Source of the DNA: Rheinheimera soli
GTDB lineage: Bacteria > Pseudomonadota > Gammaproteobacteria > Enterobacterales > Alteromonadaceae
Length of the DNA: 64,000 nucleotides
Reading direction: 5' to 3'
NCBI RefSeq assembly: GCF_021290985.1
Contig: NZ_JAJOYU010000004.1
Coordinates: 62,001 to 126,000 of the forward strand
Made by a program: the position numbers and the translations under genes. The notes beneath the pieces were generated by a model. That model was not told the origin of the DNA. It ran no database searches and saw only the letters and a list, made by a program, of their open reading frames with translations. Below are positions 1 through 8,328 of the stretch, piece after piece (within the stretch, counting starts at the first letter, position 1; each line of letters begins with the position of its first letter).

Positions 1-1
1 T

Positions 2-592
2 GAAATCGTGTTCCCTGCTGCTATTTTACAACCGCCGTTTTTTAATATGGCCGCAGAAGATGCAGTCAACTATGGCGGCATAGGTGCAGTGATTGGTCAC
101 GAAATTGGCCATGGTTTTGACGATCAAGGTGCCAAGTACGACGGTGACGGTAACTTACGCAACTGGTGGACAGAGCAGGACGAAACCAAGTTCCAAGCTT
201 TGGGCAAAGCCTTAAGCGCTCAGTACAGCAAGTTTGAGCCTGTAACAGGCCATTTTGTGAATGGTGATTTGACCTTAGGTGAAAACATAGGTGACTTAGG
301 TGGTTTAACGGTCGCCCTGAAAGCCTATCATTTATCGCTGCAAGGTAAAGAAGCACCAGTGATGGATGGTTTCACCGGTGATCAGCGTGTGTTGTTAAGC
401 TGGGCTCAGGTATGGCGTTCTCAATACCGTGAAGAAATGATGAAACAACAGCTAGCAACAGGCCCTCATTCGCCTCCACATTACCGTGTCAACGGCATAG
501 TGTCGAACTTGCCAGTGTTCTACACAGCTTTTGATGTGAAAGAAGGTGACAAGCTGTATGTAGCACCGGAAAACCGCGTGAAGATTTGGTAA
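2..592 (+). CDS. M13 family zinc metallopeptidase (PepO/neprilysin type), C-terminal part
   Basis: Only the last ~196 codons lie in the window; the frame is open to the left edge. The visible part is the catalytic core of an M13 peptidase: the HExxH zinc motif (HEIGH, near base 101), the downstream GENIGD motif that brings the third zinc ligand Glu, and the typical C-terminal ending PENRVKIW. Members are usually 650-700 residues, secreted or anchored in the envelope, and cut short peptides. The N-terminal signal or lipoprotein sequence is outside the window. A hairpin follows the stop codon. Family is certain; the substrate is unknown. Confidence 0.93.
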   Translation, partial: EIVFPAAILQPPFFNMAAEDAVNYGGIGAVIGHEIGHGFDDQGAKYDGDGNLRNWWTEQDETKFQALGKALSAQYSKFEPVTGHFVNGDLTLGENIGDLGGLTVALKAYHLSLQGKEAPVMDGFTGDQRVLLSWAQVWRSQYREEMMKQQLATGPHSPPHYRVNGIVSNLPVFYTAFDVKEGDKLYVAPENRVKIW

Positions 593-613
593 TACGTTTT
601 TATTATCGATGAC

Positions 614-642
614 AAATGGCCGCAGATGCGGCCATTTGGCTT
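614..642 (+). terminator. Hairpin after the M13 peptidase gene
   Basis: Perfect 11-bp inverted repeat AAATGGCCGCA / TGCGGCCATTT (614-624 and 627-637) followed by GGCTTT. It lies 22 bp after the stop codon. The T-run is short, so termination strength is uncertain. Confidence 0.55.
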
Positions 643-670
643 TCTGCACGACCAGTTTCAGTATTATTCC

Positions 671-685
671 TGAGAATGATTCTCA
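671..685. promoter_or_regulatory. Fur-box-like palindrome upstream of acnB
   Basis: TGAGAATGATTCTCA is a perfect 7-1-7 inverted repeat and matches the Fur 7-1-7 consensus (TGATAATnATTATCA) at all but two symmetrical positions. It lies about 165 bp before the acnB start and upstream of both candidate -10 boxes (735-740 and 768-773). Iron control of aconitase is well known in gammaproteobacteria, but often indirect, through a small RNA. A direct upstream site is an inference here. Confidence 0.55.
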
Positions 686-743
686 ACTAGGCGTGGTATT
701 CACGAAAGTTATAGCGACTATAAGCTTGCTTGCTTATACTCAG

Positions 744-773
744 GTGTCAATTCAGGCGATTTTTTCTTATAAT
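744..773 (+). promoter_or_regulatory. Candidate sigma70 promoter of acnB
   Basis: -35-like GTGTCA (744-749), 18-bp spacer and a perfect -10 TATAAT (768-773), giving a start near 780 and a leader of about 70 nt. A second -10-like TATACT lies at 735-740. Predicted only from consensus. Confidence 0.4.
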
Positions 774-851
774 CCAGCCTGTTCGAGATTCCTGTCTATC
801 GCTGCGGTACTGATACAGTACTCTGTGGCGACCTAACCAGAGGACATTACT

Positions 852-3449
852 GTGCTTCAACAATACCGTGAACATGTGGCCGAACGTGCGGCTCAAGGCA
901 TTCCTCCGTTGCCACTGAATGCGCAACAAGTGGCGTCGTTAACTGACTTACTGAAAAACCCACCAGCGGGTGAAGGCGAATTCTTAGTTGATTTGTTAGA
1001 AAACCGTATTCCGCCAGGCGTGGACGAAGCTGCTTATGTCAAAGCCGGCTTTTTAACTGCTGTCGCTAAAGGCGAAGTAACAAGCCCTTTAGTCACTGCA
1101 GAGCGTGCAACTGAATTATTAGGCACCATGTTTGGTGGCTACAATATCCAGCCAATGATCGACTTGCTGGATAACCCAAAATTAGCGGCTTTAGCAGCGA
1201 AAGGTTTATCTCATACCTTACTGATGTTTGATTCTTTCCATGACGTGAAAGAAAAAGCAGACGCGGGCAATGCACACGCCAAAGCTGTATTACAAAGCTG
1301 GGCTGATGCCGAGTGGTATACCAGCAAACCTGCTATCCCTGAAAAAATCACTGTGACTGTGTTTAAAGTCACAGGCGAAACCAACACTGACGATTTATCA
1401 CCAGCTCCGGATGCATGGTCACGCCCTGATATTCCTCTGCACGCTTTAGCTATGCTGAAAAACGTGCGTGATGGTATCGAGCCTGATGCACCTGGTTCAA
1501 AAGGCCCGGTCAAGCAAATCGAAGCGCTGATCGCCAAAGGTTTCCCACTGGCTTACGTCGGCGATGTGGTTGGTACTGGTTCAAGCCGTAAATCAGCGAC
1601 TAACTCTGTGCTGTGGTTTATGGGTGAAGACATCCCATTCGTGCCAAACAAGCGCACAGGTGGCGTGTGTTTAGGTAGCAAAATTGCACCTATTTTCTTC
1701 AATACTATGGAAGACTCAGGTTCACTGCCTATCGAATTAGATGTGTCGACCATGAACATGGGCGATGTAATCGACATTTTCCCACATCAGGGCGTGGTTA
1801 AACGCCATGGTACTGATGAAGTAATCTCTACTTTTGAACTGCGCTCGAACGTGTTGCTCGATGAAGTGCGTGCCGGTGGCCGTATTCCTCTGATCATCGG
1901 TCGTGGTTTAACGGACAAAGCCCGTGAAGCTTTAGGTTTACCGCACTCTACAGTGTTTGAACGTCCTGCAGTGACTGAAGTGACCAACAAAGGTTTCACT
2001 TTAGCCCAGAAGCTGGTCGGTAAAGCATGTGGCGTGAAAGGTATTCGCCCAGGCCAATACTGTGAACCAAAAATGACCACAGTCGGCTCACAGGACACCA
2101 CAGGTCCTATGACTCGTGATGAGTTAAAAGACTTAGCTTGTTTAGGTTTCTCTGCTGATTTAGTGATGCAGTCGTTCTGTCACACCGCCGCTTATCCTAA
2201 GCCGGTTGACGTGAACACGCACCACACGCTGCCAGATTTCATTATGAACCGTGGTGGTATCTCTTTACGCCCTGGTGATGGCGTAATCCACAGCTGGTTA
2301 AACCGTATGTTGTTACCAGACACTGTAGGCACTGGTGGTGACTCTCACACCCGTTTCCCTATCGGCATTTCTTTCCCGGCAGGTTCTGGTTTAGTGGCTT
2401 TTGCTGCTGCTACTGGTGTTATGCCACTGGATATGCCTGAGTCTGTACTGGTGCGTTTTAAAGGTGAAATGCAGCCTGGTATCACCTTACGTGATTTAGT
2501 GCATGCGATTCCTTATTACGGCATCAAGCAGGGCTTGCTGACTGTTGAGAAGAAAGGCAAGGTCAACATTTTCTCTGGTCGTGTGTTAGAGATTGAAGGT
2601 CTGGAGCATTTAACTGCTGAACAAGCCTTTGAATTGTCTGACGCATCAGCTGAACGTTCAGCTGCAGGTTGTACTATCACTTTGTCTGAAGCTTCAGTCG
2701 CTGAATACTTAGAATCAAACATCGTGATGTTAAAGTGGATGCTGAGCGAAGGCTACGGCGATGTGCGTACTATTGAACGTCGTGTTCAGGCGATGCAAGC
2801 CTGGTTAGCGGATCCAAAACTGGAACGTGCTGATGCTGACGCTGAATATGCGGCCATCATCGAAATCGATCTGGCTGACATTAAAGAGCCAATCCTGTGT
2901 GCACCAAATGACCCGGATGATGCCCGTTTATTGTCACAAGTGGCAGGCGACAAAATTGATGAAGTCTTTATCGGTTCTTGTATGACCAACATCGGCCACT
3001 TCCGTGCAGCTGGTAAACTGTTAGACAAGTTCAAAGGCCAGATCCCAACCCGTCTGTGGATAGCTCCGCCAACTAAGATGGATAAAGATCAGCTGACTGA
3101 AGAAGGTTATTACGGTATTTACGGTCGCGTTGGCGCCCGTATTGAGATCCCAGGCTGCTCATTATGTATGGGTAACCAGGCTCGTGTAGGCGACAATACC
3201 ACAGTGGTATCAACCTCTACCCGTAACTTCCCGAACCGTTTAGGTCAGGGCGCTAACGTCTATCTGGCTTCTGCTGAATTAGCTGCTGTGTCTGCTATTA
3301 TCGGTCGTCTGCCAACAGTGCCTGAGTACCTGGAGTACGCTAAACAGATCGAAACCACGGCTGCGGATACTTATCGCTACCTGAATTTCCATCAGATGAG
3401 CCAGTACACCAGCAAAGCGGCTAACGTGATTATTCAGCAAGCTGTGTAA
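852..3449 (+). CDS. acnB: Bifunctional aconitate hydratase 2 / 2-methylisocitrate dehydratase
   Basis: Aconitase B interconverts citrate and isocitrate in the TCA cycle. At 865 codons it has the same length as E. coli AcnB and the same N-terminus ([14 protein letters not shown]), supporting the GTG start at 852, which has an AGAGGA ribosome site 7 bases upstream. The N-terminal HEAT-like domain (about 1-160) is followed by the swivel domain with [20 protein letters not shown], then the three catalytic domains. Cluster cysteines are visible in GSCMTN and PGCSLCMGN. Single transcription unit: Fur-like box and promoter before it, strong terminator after it. yacL follows, as in E. coli. Confidence 0.98.
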   Translation: MLQQYREHVAERAAQGIPPLPLNAQQVASLTDLLKNPPAGEGEFLVDLLENRIPPGVDEAAYVKAGFLTAVAKGEVTSPLVTAERATELLGTMFGGYNIQPMIDLLDNPKLAALAAKGLSHTLLMFDSFHDVKEKADAGNAHAKAVLQSWADAEWYTSKPAIPEKITVTVFKVTGETNTDDLSPAPDAWSRPDIPLHALAMLKNVRDGIEPDAPGSKGPVKQIEALIAKGFPLAYVGDVVGTGSSRKSATNSVLWFMGEDIPFVPNKRTGGVCLGSKIAPIFFNTMEDSGSLPIELDVSTMNMGDVIDIFPHQGVVKRHGTDEVISTFELRSNVLLDEVRAGGRIPLIIGRGLTDKAREALGLPHSTVFERPAVTEVTNKGFTLAQKLVGKACGVKGIRPGQYCEPKMTTVGSQDTTGPMTRDELKDLACLGFSADLVMQSFCHTAAYPKPVDVNTHHTLPDFIMNRGGISLRPGDGVIHSWLNRMLLPDTVGTGGDSHTRFPIGISFPAGSGLVAFAAATGVMPLDMPESVLVRFKGEMQPGITLRDLVHAIPYYGIKQGLLTVEKKGKVNIFSGRVLEIEGLEHLTAEQAFELSDASAERSAAGCTITLSEASVAEYLESNIVMLKWMLSEGYGDVRTIERRVQAMQAWLADPKLERADADAEYAAIIEIDLADIKEPILCAPNDPDDARLLSQVAGDKIDEVFIGSCMTNIGHFRAAGKLLDKFKGQIPTRLWIAPPTKMDKDQLTEEGYYGIYGRVGARIEIPGCSLCMGNQARVGDNTTVVSTSTRNFPNRLGQGANVYLASAELAAVSAIIGRLPTVPEYLEYAKQIETTAADTYRYLNFHQMSQYTSKAANVIIQQAV

Positions 3450-3470
3450 TTCGTTTTAACCTGATGCCAG

Positions 3471-3493
3471 AGGCCCGCTAAGCGGGCCTTTTT
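3471..3493 (+). terminator. Rho-independent terminator of acnB
   Basis: Stem AGGCCCGCT / AGCGGGCCT followed by TTTT, 22 bp after the acnB stop. Confidence 0.9.
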
Positions 3494-3543
3494 ATGTCCA
3501 TGGGGGGACGGTATGTCGCAACTGTCGGGAACGTTGTTGCGAC
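3491..3543. repeat. 53-bp REP-like repeat, copy 1 (after acnB)
   Basis: Matches 9310-9362 at 50 of 53 positions by eye. It contains an 8-bp inverted repeat GTCGCAAC (3515-3522) / GTTGCGAC (3536-3543) and starts on the T-tract of the acnB terminator. Both copies sit directly behind a terminator, the usual setting of REP-type intergenic palindromes. Confidence 0.8.
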
Positions 3544-3562
3544 GATGACGCTGGAATGAGTG

Positions 3563-3937
3563 ATGGAATTCGATTTTATCTACAACACTGACGCTAAACG
3601 CTACAGCCTGAAGTTAAGTTCTGAGCAGCTGGCGCTGCAGTGTTTCTTATTGGATGAGTTTGAGCCTAAGGCAAGTGCATATCAGCCTCTGTTAACACAG
3701 CTACAACAGCTGAATGCACAGAGTCAGTATCAATGGGATGGCAAAGAGTATCGTCTGACTGTACAGGCTGCTGAAGTGGTGATTTGTCATTACGCATTGT
3801 TGCAGGAAGGAAGTCCTCAAATGGAGTTGGATCCAGAGCAGGATTTGGAGTTGGACCAAAGCCAGCTTTATGCCGAATGTGGCCTGGAAGATCTGCTGCA
3901 TTTAGTGCAGCAATGGCAGCAATTTTTGCCGGCCTGA
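3563..3937 (+). CDS. yacL: UPF0231 family protein (YacL)
   Basis: Small acidic protein of 124 residues resembling E. coli YacL (120 aa), whose gene also lies beside acnB. Conserved features seen are MEFDFIYNTD at the start and CGLEDLLHLVQQWQQF near the end. ATG 3563 is preferred over GTG 3560 because GGA at 3553-3555 is well spaced. No membrane segment or signal peptide. Function unknown in the family. It follows the REP-like repeat by 20 bp and is followed by a terminator, so it is probably its own transcription unit. Confidence 0.85.
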   Translation: MEFDFIYNTDAKRYSLKLSSEQLALQCFLLDEFEPKASAYQPLLTQLQQLNAQSQYQWDGKEYRLTVQAAEVVICHYALLQEGSPQMELDPEQDLELDQSQLYAECGLEDLLHLVQQWQQFLPA

Positions 3938-3960
3938 TTTAGTTTTTTTACCCATCAGCT

Positions 3961-3975
3961 GCACTCTGGCAGTGA
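3961..3975. promoter_or_regulatory. Weak NtrC-like site upstream of glnK
   Basis: GCACTCTGGCAGTGA resembles the NtrC dyad GCACC-N5-GGTGC with three mismatches in ten positions. Its centre is 21 bp (two helical turns) from the stronger site at 3982-3996, so both would lie on the same DNA face. Confidence 0.35.
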
Positions 3976-3977
3976 AT

Positions 3978-4005
3978 AAACGCACCTTATTGGTGCGTTT
4001 TTTTT
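3978..4005 (+). terminator. Rho-independent terminator of yacL
   Basis: Stem AAACGCACC / GGTGCGTTT, loop TTATT, then eight T in total. The stem also reads as a perfect NtrC-type dyad (see 3982-3996). Confidence 0.9.
3982..3996. promoter_or_regulatory. NtrC-type enhancer site for glnK-amtB, embedded in the yacL terminator
   Basis: GCACC-TTATT-GGTGC fits the NtrC consensus GCACC-N5-GGTGC at all ten defined positions. Its centre is about 96 bp upstream of the start predicted from the sigma54-like promoter at 4059-4074, within the normal enhancer range. NtrC control of glnK-amtB is established in enterobacteria; the dual use of the terminator stem is inference. Confidence 0.55.
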
Positions 4006-4022
4006 GAGCATTTAAAAATTAA

Positions 4023-4457
<435 letters not shown>

Positions 4458-4467
4458 GGGGTAAATC

Positions 4468-5739
4468 ATGCAGGAACAAATTTATCATTTACAGTTTGCA
4501 ATGGACACCTTCTACTTTTTGGTGTGCGGCGCTTTAGTGATGTGGATGGCAGCTGGCTTCTCTATGCTGGAAGCTGGTTTAGTCAGAGCAAAAAATACCA
4601 CGGAAATTTTGACCAAAAACGTGGTGTTGTACTCAGTATCATGTGTGATGTATCTGGTCTGCGGTTACCAGCTGATGTACGGCGGTGGTTACTTCTTATC
4701 AGGTATTGGTGAAGTGGATGTGGCTCAGACCTTAACCAGTTTCGCTGAACGTGAAAATGGTTTTGAAGGTAAAGCGATTTATTCCAAAGCTTCAGATTTC
4801 TTCTTTCAAGTCGTGTTTGTTGCAACAGCAATGTCCATCGTATCTGGTGCCGTGGCTGAACGCATGAAGTTGTGGGCTTTCCTGACTTTTGCTGTGCTGA
4901 TGACAGGTGTGATTTACCCAATGGAAGGTTCGTGGACTTGGGGTGGCCAGTCTGTGTTCGGTTTATACAGCTTAGGTGACTTAGGTTTCTCTGACTTCGC
5001 AGGGTCAGGCATAGTGCATTTGGCAGGTGCTGCTGCGGCTTTAGCTGGTGTGTTGCTGCTGGGTGCCCGTAAAGGCAAATATGGTAAAGACGGTAAGGCT
5101 CACGCGTTCCCTGGTTCCAATATGCCACTGGCTGCTTTAGGTACGTTAATTCTGTGGTTAGGCTGGTTCGGTTTTAACGGTGGTTCAGTACTGAAGTTAG
5201 GTGATATTGCTAACGCCAATGCGGTAGCTGTGGTGTTCTTAAATACCAATGCTGCTGCTGCTGCCGGAACTATTGCTGCAATCGGCTTGTCTATGCTGCT
5301 ATTCAAAAAGGCTGACTTAACTATGGCGTTAAACGGCGCTTTAGCGGGTTTAGTGGCTATCACTGCAGAACCTTCTACACCAACACCATTAGAAGCGTCT
5401 ATCTTCGGTGCTATAGCCGGTGTGTTAGTGGTTGGTTCTATCCTGGCCTTAGACAAGTTAAAAATTGATGACCCTGTAGGTGCTATTTCTGTGCACGGTA
5501 CAGTAGGTTTATTTGGATTATTGATTGTTCCTCTGACCAAAGAGTCGGCTTCATTAATGGGTCAACTGGCTGGTGCTGCTACTATTTTCGTCTGGGTTTT
5601 TGTTGCCAGCTCTATAGTGTGGTTTGCTCTGAAGATGACAGTGGGTATCCGTGTCACAGAGCAGGAAGAATATGAAGGTGTTGATCGTTCAGAGTGCGGT
5701 GTAGAAGCCTATCCTGAATTTGTATCGACAGTAAAGTAG
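4468..5739 (+). CDS. amtB: Ammonium transporter AmtB
   Basis: 423-residue Amt/Mep/Rh channel with about 11 membrane helices. It moves ammonium across the inner membrane and is blocked by unmodified GlnK. Pore residues are in place: Asp176 (FSDFAGS), first pore histidine His184 (GIVHLAG) and second pore histidine His343 (SVHGTVG). No clear cleaved signal peptide is seen, unlike E. coli AmtB; the first segment runs straight into a membrane helix. It starts 10 bp after glnK with an AGGGG ribosome site. A structured 3' untranslated region and terminator follow. Confidence 0.96.
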   Translation: MQEQIYHLQFAMDTFYFLVCGALVMWMAAGFSMLEAGLVRAKNTTEILTKNVVLYSVSCVMYLVCGYQLMYGGGYFLSGIGEVDVAQTLTSFAERENGFEGKAIYSKASDFFFQVVFVATAMSIVSGAVAERMKLWAFLTFAVLMTGVIYPMEGSWTWGGQSVFGLYSLGDLGFSDFAGSGIVHLAGAAAALAGVLLLGARKGKYGKDGKAHAFPGSNMPLAALGTLILWLGWFGFNGGSVLKLGDIANANAVAVVFLNTNAAAAAGTIAAIGLSMLLFKKADLTMALNGALAGLVAITAEPSTPTPLEASIFGAIAGVLVVGSILALDKLKIDDPVGAISVHGTVGLFGLLIVPLTKESASLMGQLAGAATIFVWVFVASSIVWFALKMTVGIRVTEQEEYEGVDRSECGVEAYPEFVSTVK

Positions 5740-5873
5740 GCAGCCTGGGGAGAGCCGGTGGGGCTTCTCAGGAGCTGGTTGCCAAGCCAGCCGCTACGCA
5801 AGTAGCAATTGGTCTTGGCAACTAAACTCGTACCACCAAATTCGTCTATCCTTGTCCTTTGTCTTTATCAGAC
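5740..5873 (+). other. Structured 3' untranslated region of amtB, possible small RNA
   Basis: Between the amtB stop and a terminator lie nested stems: GTTGCCAAG (5778-5786) pairs with CTTGGCAAC (5814-5822) around an inner hairpin GCTAC-GCAA-GTAGC (5793-5806). A competing hairpin, GCTGG (5774-5778) with CCAGC (5787-5791), excludes the outer stem. A further imperfect hairpin covers about 5743-5772. No coding frame fits. It may be a 3'-derived small RNA or an RNA-stabilising end; I do not recognise the family. Confidence 0.4.
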
Positions 5874-5905
5874 AACCCCGGCTGCGTAAGCTTCCGGGGT
5901 TTTTT
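5874..5905 (+). terminator. Rho-independent terminator after amtB
   Basis: AACCCCGG (5874-5881) / CCGGGGTT (5894-5901) with a 12-nt loop and six T in a row. Confidence 0.88.
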
Positions 5906-6139
5906 CTTGTGGTCTTAGCCACGGACCTGTGCGCCGTTTTAGTGCAGTCGCCAAATCATTTTGCAAAGAACGCAGGTAATCTAACAGCTGTTTTCAAACA
6001 GGAAAAGAGGGCTGGTGAAAAAAACAACATTATTGTTAGTGCGAAAACTCTAAATTGCCTCAGAGTGGCGCAAGAAATGCTTTGAGATGGTGCATGTGTG
6101 AGGGGGTAAGCTAGCAAGTAAATAAAAGCGGTTGCTCTG

Positions 6140-6170
6140 AAAATAAGACGGGCCGCGAACTTCGCGGCCC
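6140..6170 (-). terminator. Terminator of the csrB-type RNA
   Basis: Reading the minus strand: a 10-bp GC-rich stem, GGGCCGCGAA pairing with TTCGCGGCCC, followed by GTCTTATTTT. It closes the GGA-rich RNA gene. The GC-rich stem directly beside AT-rich flanks is typical of a Rho-independent terminator. Confidence 0.85.
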
Positions 6171-6472
6171 CTAAAACTTGGTGGCGTCCTTCCAACCACT
6201 ATCCCTGATGGATCATCCCTGTGTTCATCCTGAACAATCCGACTGCATCCCCGCAGCATCCTTCTCCATCTAACTCTCATCCTGAGAGTACCATCTGCCT
6301 CCGGCAGAGTCCTTTTCCTTGTATCTTCATCCTGAAGATGTATGCTCAATCCTGAGCCTGTCCTGTTCATCCTTGTGCTACCCTGCACAATCCTTTGGTA
6401 TCCACGCGTCCTGCTGCTACATCATGTAGCTTGTCCTGCTAAACATCTTGTTGAGCCGTCACATCCAGCGAC
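6140..6472 (-). ncRNA. csrB: CsrB-type regulatory RNA (CsrA sponge)
   Basis: On the minus strand this ~330-nt stretch has no sensible protein but about 22 GGA triplets, many as CAGGATG in the loops of short hairpins. Examples: GTTC-AGGAT-GAAC (near 6223-6235), TCTC-AGGAT-GAGA (near 6275-6287), CTTC-AGGAT-GAAG (near 6326-6338), GCTC-AGGATT-GAGC (near 6344-6357), TCTGCC-GGA-GGCAGA (near 6294-6308). This is the hallmark of CsrB/CsrC RNAs, which titrate the translational regulator CsrA. A -10 box GATAAT (6479-6484, minus strand) sets the start near 6472; a terminator ends it near 6140. A perfect UvrY/GacA-type palindrome lies about 180 bp upstream, as in E. coli csrB. The GTCG start also resembles E. 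coli CsrB. Confidence 0.93.
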
Positions 6473-6478
6473 GAAATA

Positions 6479-6507
6479 ATTATCGTACATTTATCACCGG
6501 AAAAGGA
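6479..6507 (-). promoter_or_regulatory. Core promoter of the csrB-type RNA
   Basis: Minus-strand -10 GATAAT (6484 down to 6479) placed seven bases before the putative start G at 6472. No good -35 is visible at the right distance (TCCTTT), which fits a promoter that depends on an activator. Confidence 0.55.
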
Positions 6508-6641
6508 CCTTGTTTGTTAAATACTTGTAGTGAAACATTATTGTAATCTGTGCTTTTTTAGATTTATTTCATTGCTAATCATATGCTTAGATATTTGTTA
6601 TTGGAGTGTTGCCTGCAATAAAAACTACATTGGCTTACTGA

Positions 6642-6663
6642 TTTGTGAGATATATCTCACAAA
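6642..6663. promoter_or_regulatory. UvrY/GacA/VarA-type box, 22-bp perfect palindrome
   Basis: TTTGTGAGATATATCTCACAAA is a perfect palindrome. Its core TGTGAG-N6-CTCACA matches the reported UvrY/GacA inverted repeat (TGTGAG-N6-CTTACA in E. coli; TGTAAG-N6-CTTACA in pseudomonads) at nearly every position. It is centred about 180 bp upstream of the csrB start, matching the far-upstream UvrY site of E. coli csrB. It is also about 115 bp upstream of the DyP-like gene, so that gene could share it. Confidence 0.75.
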
Positions 6664-6711
6664 GATACAGGGCAATTGTCTACCTGTTGCTGACTGATGT
6701 GAAAACTACTG

Positions 6712-6732
6712 ACCAATACCAGCCGAATTGGT
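6712..6732. promoter_or_regulatory. ACCAAT-N9-ATTGGT inverted repeat before the DyP-like gene
   Basis: Perfect 6-bp arms (6712-6717, 6727-6732) spaced by nine bases, 35 bp upstream of the start codon. Operator-like, but I cannot assign a regulator. Confidence 0.25.
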
Positions 6733-6766
6733 ATGATCGCTTACCCTTAATTTTAATGAGATGGTT

Positions 6767-7690
6767 ATGGCCCGGGAACAATCAGGCATTTGTGCCGAAG
6801 CGAATTTGCATTGTTGTTATGTACTGCTGAATGCCTTAGATGGTCATGAGCATCATGTACGCTTGCAGTTAGCTAAAGTTCCTATGTTGGCGGAGCGCTT
6901 ATCGGATCAATTTTCTGAGGCAATGCTGAATGTGGTTGTGGCGATAGGGCAAAACTACTGGCTCCATTTATATCCAGAGCAACAACCAGAAGCTTGGCCT
7001 GATTTTGCGGACAATCTTGCAGGCTTACCTGTAGTTGCACCGGATTTGCTGATCCAAATTCGTGCCGATCGTTTTGATGTCATTCATATTGCTACCCAGC
7101 AAATTTACCATTTACTGCAGCAGCATGTGGACTTGTACGAACAAGTGCATGCATTTCGTTATCTGGATGGCCGCAGTCTGACCGGGTTTCATGACGCCCC
7201 AGATAATCCCAAAGGCAAACAACGACGTTTGTGTGCGCTGATAAGCAATGAACCCAAAAGCCATATGAGTGCTGGCAGCTATGTGTATATGTTGCGCTAT
7301 CAATATGACTTACAGCGCTGGCAACAATTAACTATGCCACAACAAGAAGCCGTGATGGGACGAAACAAATTGGATGGTCAGTTGTTGGCCTCAGCACAGC
7401 GTCAGGCAAATTCTCATGCTGATAAAACGGCATTAGAGAATGAGTCCGGGCGTAAACAGATCTTATGGCAAAATATGCCGGTAGCTGATATTCGTTCGCA
7501 AGGTATGATTGCTGTAGGTTTTTCTGCGAATGCTGTGGATATACCGCTCTGGTTAGTGAACCGCTTAGGCTTAGGCACTGACAATGCAGATTTGCTGTTG
7601 GACTATTGTCAGATTGAAGCGGGGGCGGCTTTTTTTGCCCCCTCTATCAATTTTCTGGAAGAACAAGCCGGTTCAGACCTTTTCAAATAG
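6767..7690 (+). CDS. DyP-type peroxidase family protein (YfeX-like) with altered haem pocket
   Basis: 307-residue protein aligning along its length with the haem-binding DyP peroxidase YfeX: N-terminal [22 protein letters not shown] (catalytic Asp143 kept, but the usual GxxDG reads GFHDA), proximal His217 in [14 protein letters not shown], and the [11 protein letters not shown] end. The distal arginine, in the IVRQS position of YfeX, is replaced by Trp234 (ILWQN) and the neighbouring Ser by Asn. Peroxidase activity is therefore doubtful; haem binding may remain. Start ATG 6767 is preferred to 6761 because TGAG at 6757-6760 is then correctly spaced. Cytoplasmic by sequence. It overlaps the 3' end of convergent argR by 18 bp. 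Confidence 0.85.
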   Translation: MAREQSGICAEANLHCCYVLLNALDGHEHHVRLQLAKVPMLAERLSDQFSEAMLNVVVAIGQNYWLHLYPEQQPEAWPDFADNLAGLPVVAPDLLIQIRADRFDVIHIATQQIYHLLQQHVDLYEQVHAFRYLDGRSLTGFHDAPDNPKGKQRRLCALISNEPKSHMSAGSYVYMLRYQYDLQRWQQLTMPQQEAVMGRNKLDGQLLASAQRQANSHADKTALENESGRKQILWQNMPVADIRSQGMIAVGFSANAVDIPLWLVNRLGLGTDNADLLLDYCQIEAGAAFFAPSINFLEEQAGSDLFK

Positions 7691-8143
7691 CTCAGTCACC
7701 TTATTTAAGGTGAAGTTGATATTTTTAACACTGGTAGGTGCGATAAAAATGGTGTCATCACCAGCTATCGTGCCCAACACGCCTTCGGCTTTACCAACAG
7801 AATCCAATAAACGGGCTATTAGCTGAGCAGCGCCAGGGCTGGTACGGATAATAATCATCACATCGTTATGTTCTATATCCAGCACTAACTGTCGCAATGG
7901 ACTTTTGGTGGTAGGTACGCCAAGTTCAGGCGGTAAACAGTACACCATCTCTTGTTTGGCGTTGCGTGTTCTTACTGCTCCGTATTTGCTCAACATCCGG
8001 GACACTTTAGATTGGCTGATGTTGTCAAAGCCATCCGCTTTCAGTGCATCCACAATATCGCTTTGTGAGCCAAAACGCTCTTCTTTTAGCAGGGATTTAA
8101 AGGCCTGGATCAGTGCTTCTTGTTTCGATTGTTTAGTCATCAT
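7673..8143 (-). CDS. argR: Arginine repressor ArgR
   Basis: 156-residue ArgR: N-terminal winged helix (about 1-75, with [28 protein letters not shown]) that binds ARG boxes, and a C-terminal hexamerisation and arginine-binding domain including [10 protein letters not shown]. Hexamer with arginine represses arginine biosynthesis. It is divergent from mdh, the same neighbour as in E. coli. The start may be ATG 8143 or the next codon ATG 8140; no strong ribosome site separates them. No clear ARG box was seen in its own promoter region. Confidence 0.96.
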   Translation of the reverse strand: MMTKQSKQEALIQAFKSLLKEERFGSQSDIVDALKADGFDNISQSKVSRMLSKYGAVRTRNAKQEMVYCLPPELGVPTTKSPLRQLVLDIEHNDVMIIIRTSPGAAQLIARLLDSVGKAEGVLGTIAGDDTIFIAPTSVKNINFTLNKVTELFEKV

Positions 8144-8328
8144 TTTTGCTTAAACTTTTTGTTTTTCCGGCCGTCTTGACCGAACTTGGACTAATACTGT
8201 GGTTCAGCAAGTAAATTACACCAAAATCAGATAAAATGCTTAGACTTTAGGCGTAAGTGATTTGTATTTTGTGCCACATTTCAGTATTGTTGGCGCGTTT
8301 ATTTTGAACCGTAAATTGGGAGAATAGC

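Noticed and set aside
4583-5128. 181-codon antisense frame within amtB
   Set aside because: Fully inside a clear membrane transporter gene; composition is a mirror of the amtB codons.
6050-6388. 112-codon open frame on the minus strand
   Set aside because: It lies inside the csrB-type RNA; the sequence is repeated GGA hairpins, and the protein has no family features.
6190-6470. Regularly spaced short repeats that could be a CRISPR array
   Set aside because: The repeats are hairpin loops of varying sequence sharing only ATCCT, with irregular spacing; no 25-40 bp identical direct repeats.
6644-6661. CRP (cAMP receptor) site
   Set aside because: TGTGA and TCACA are separated by eight bases instead of six; the UvrY/GacA consensus fits better and the distance to csrB agrees.
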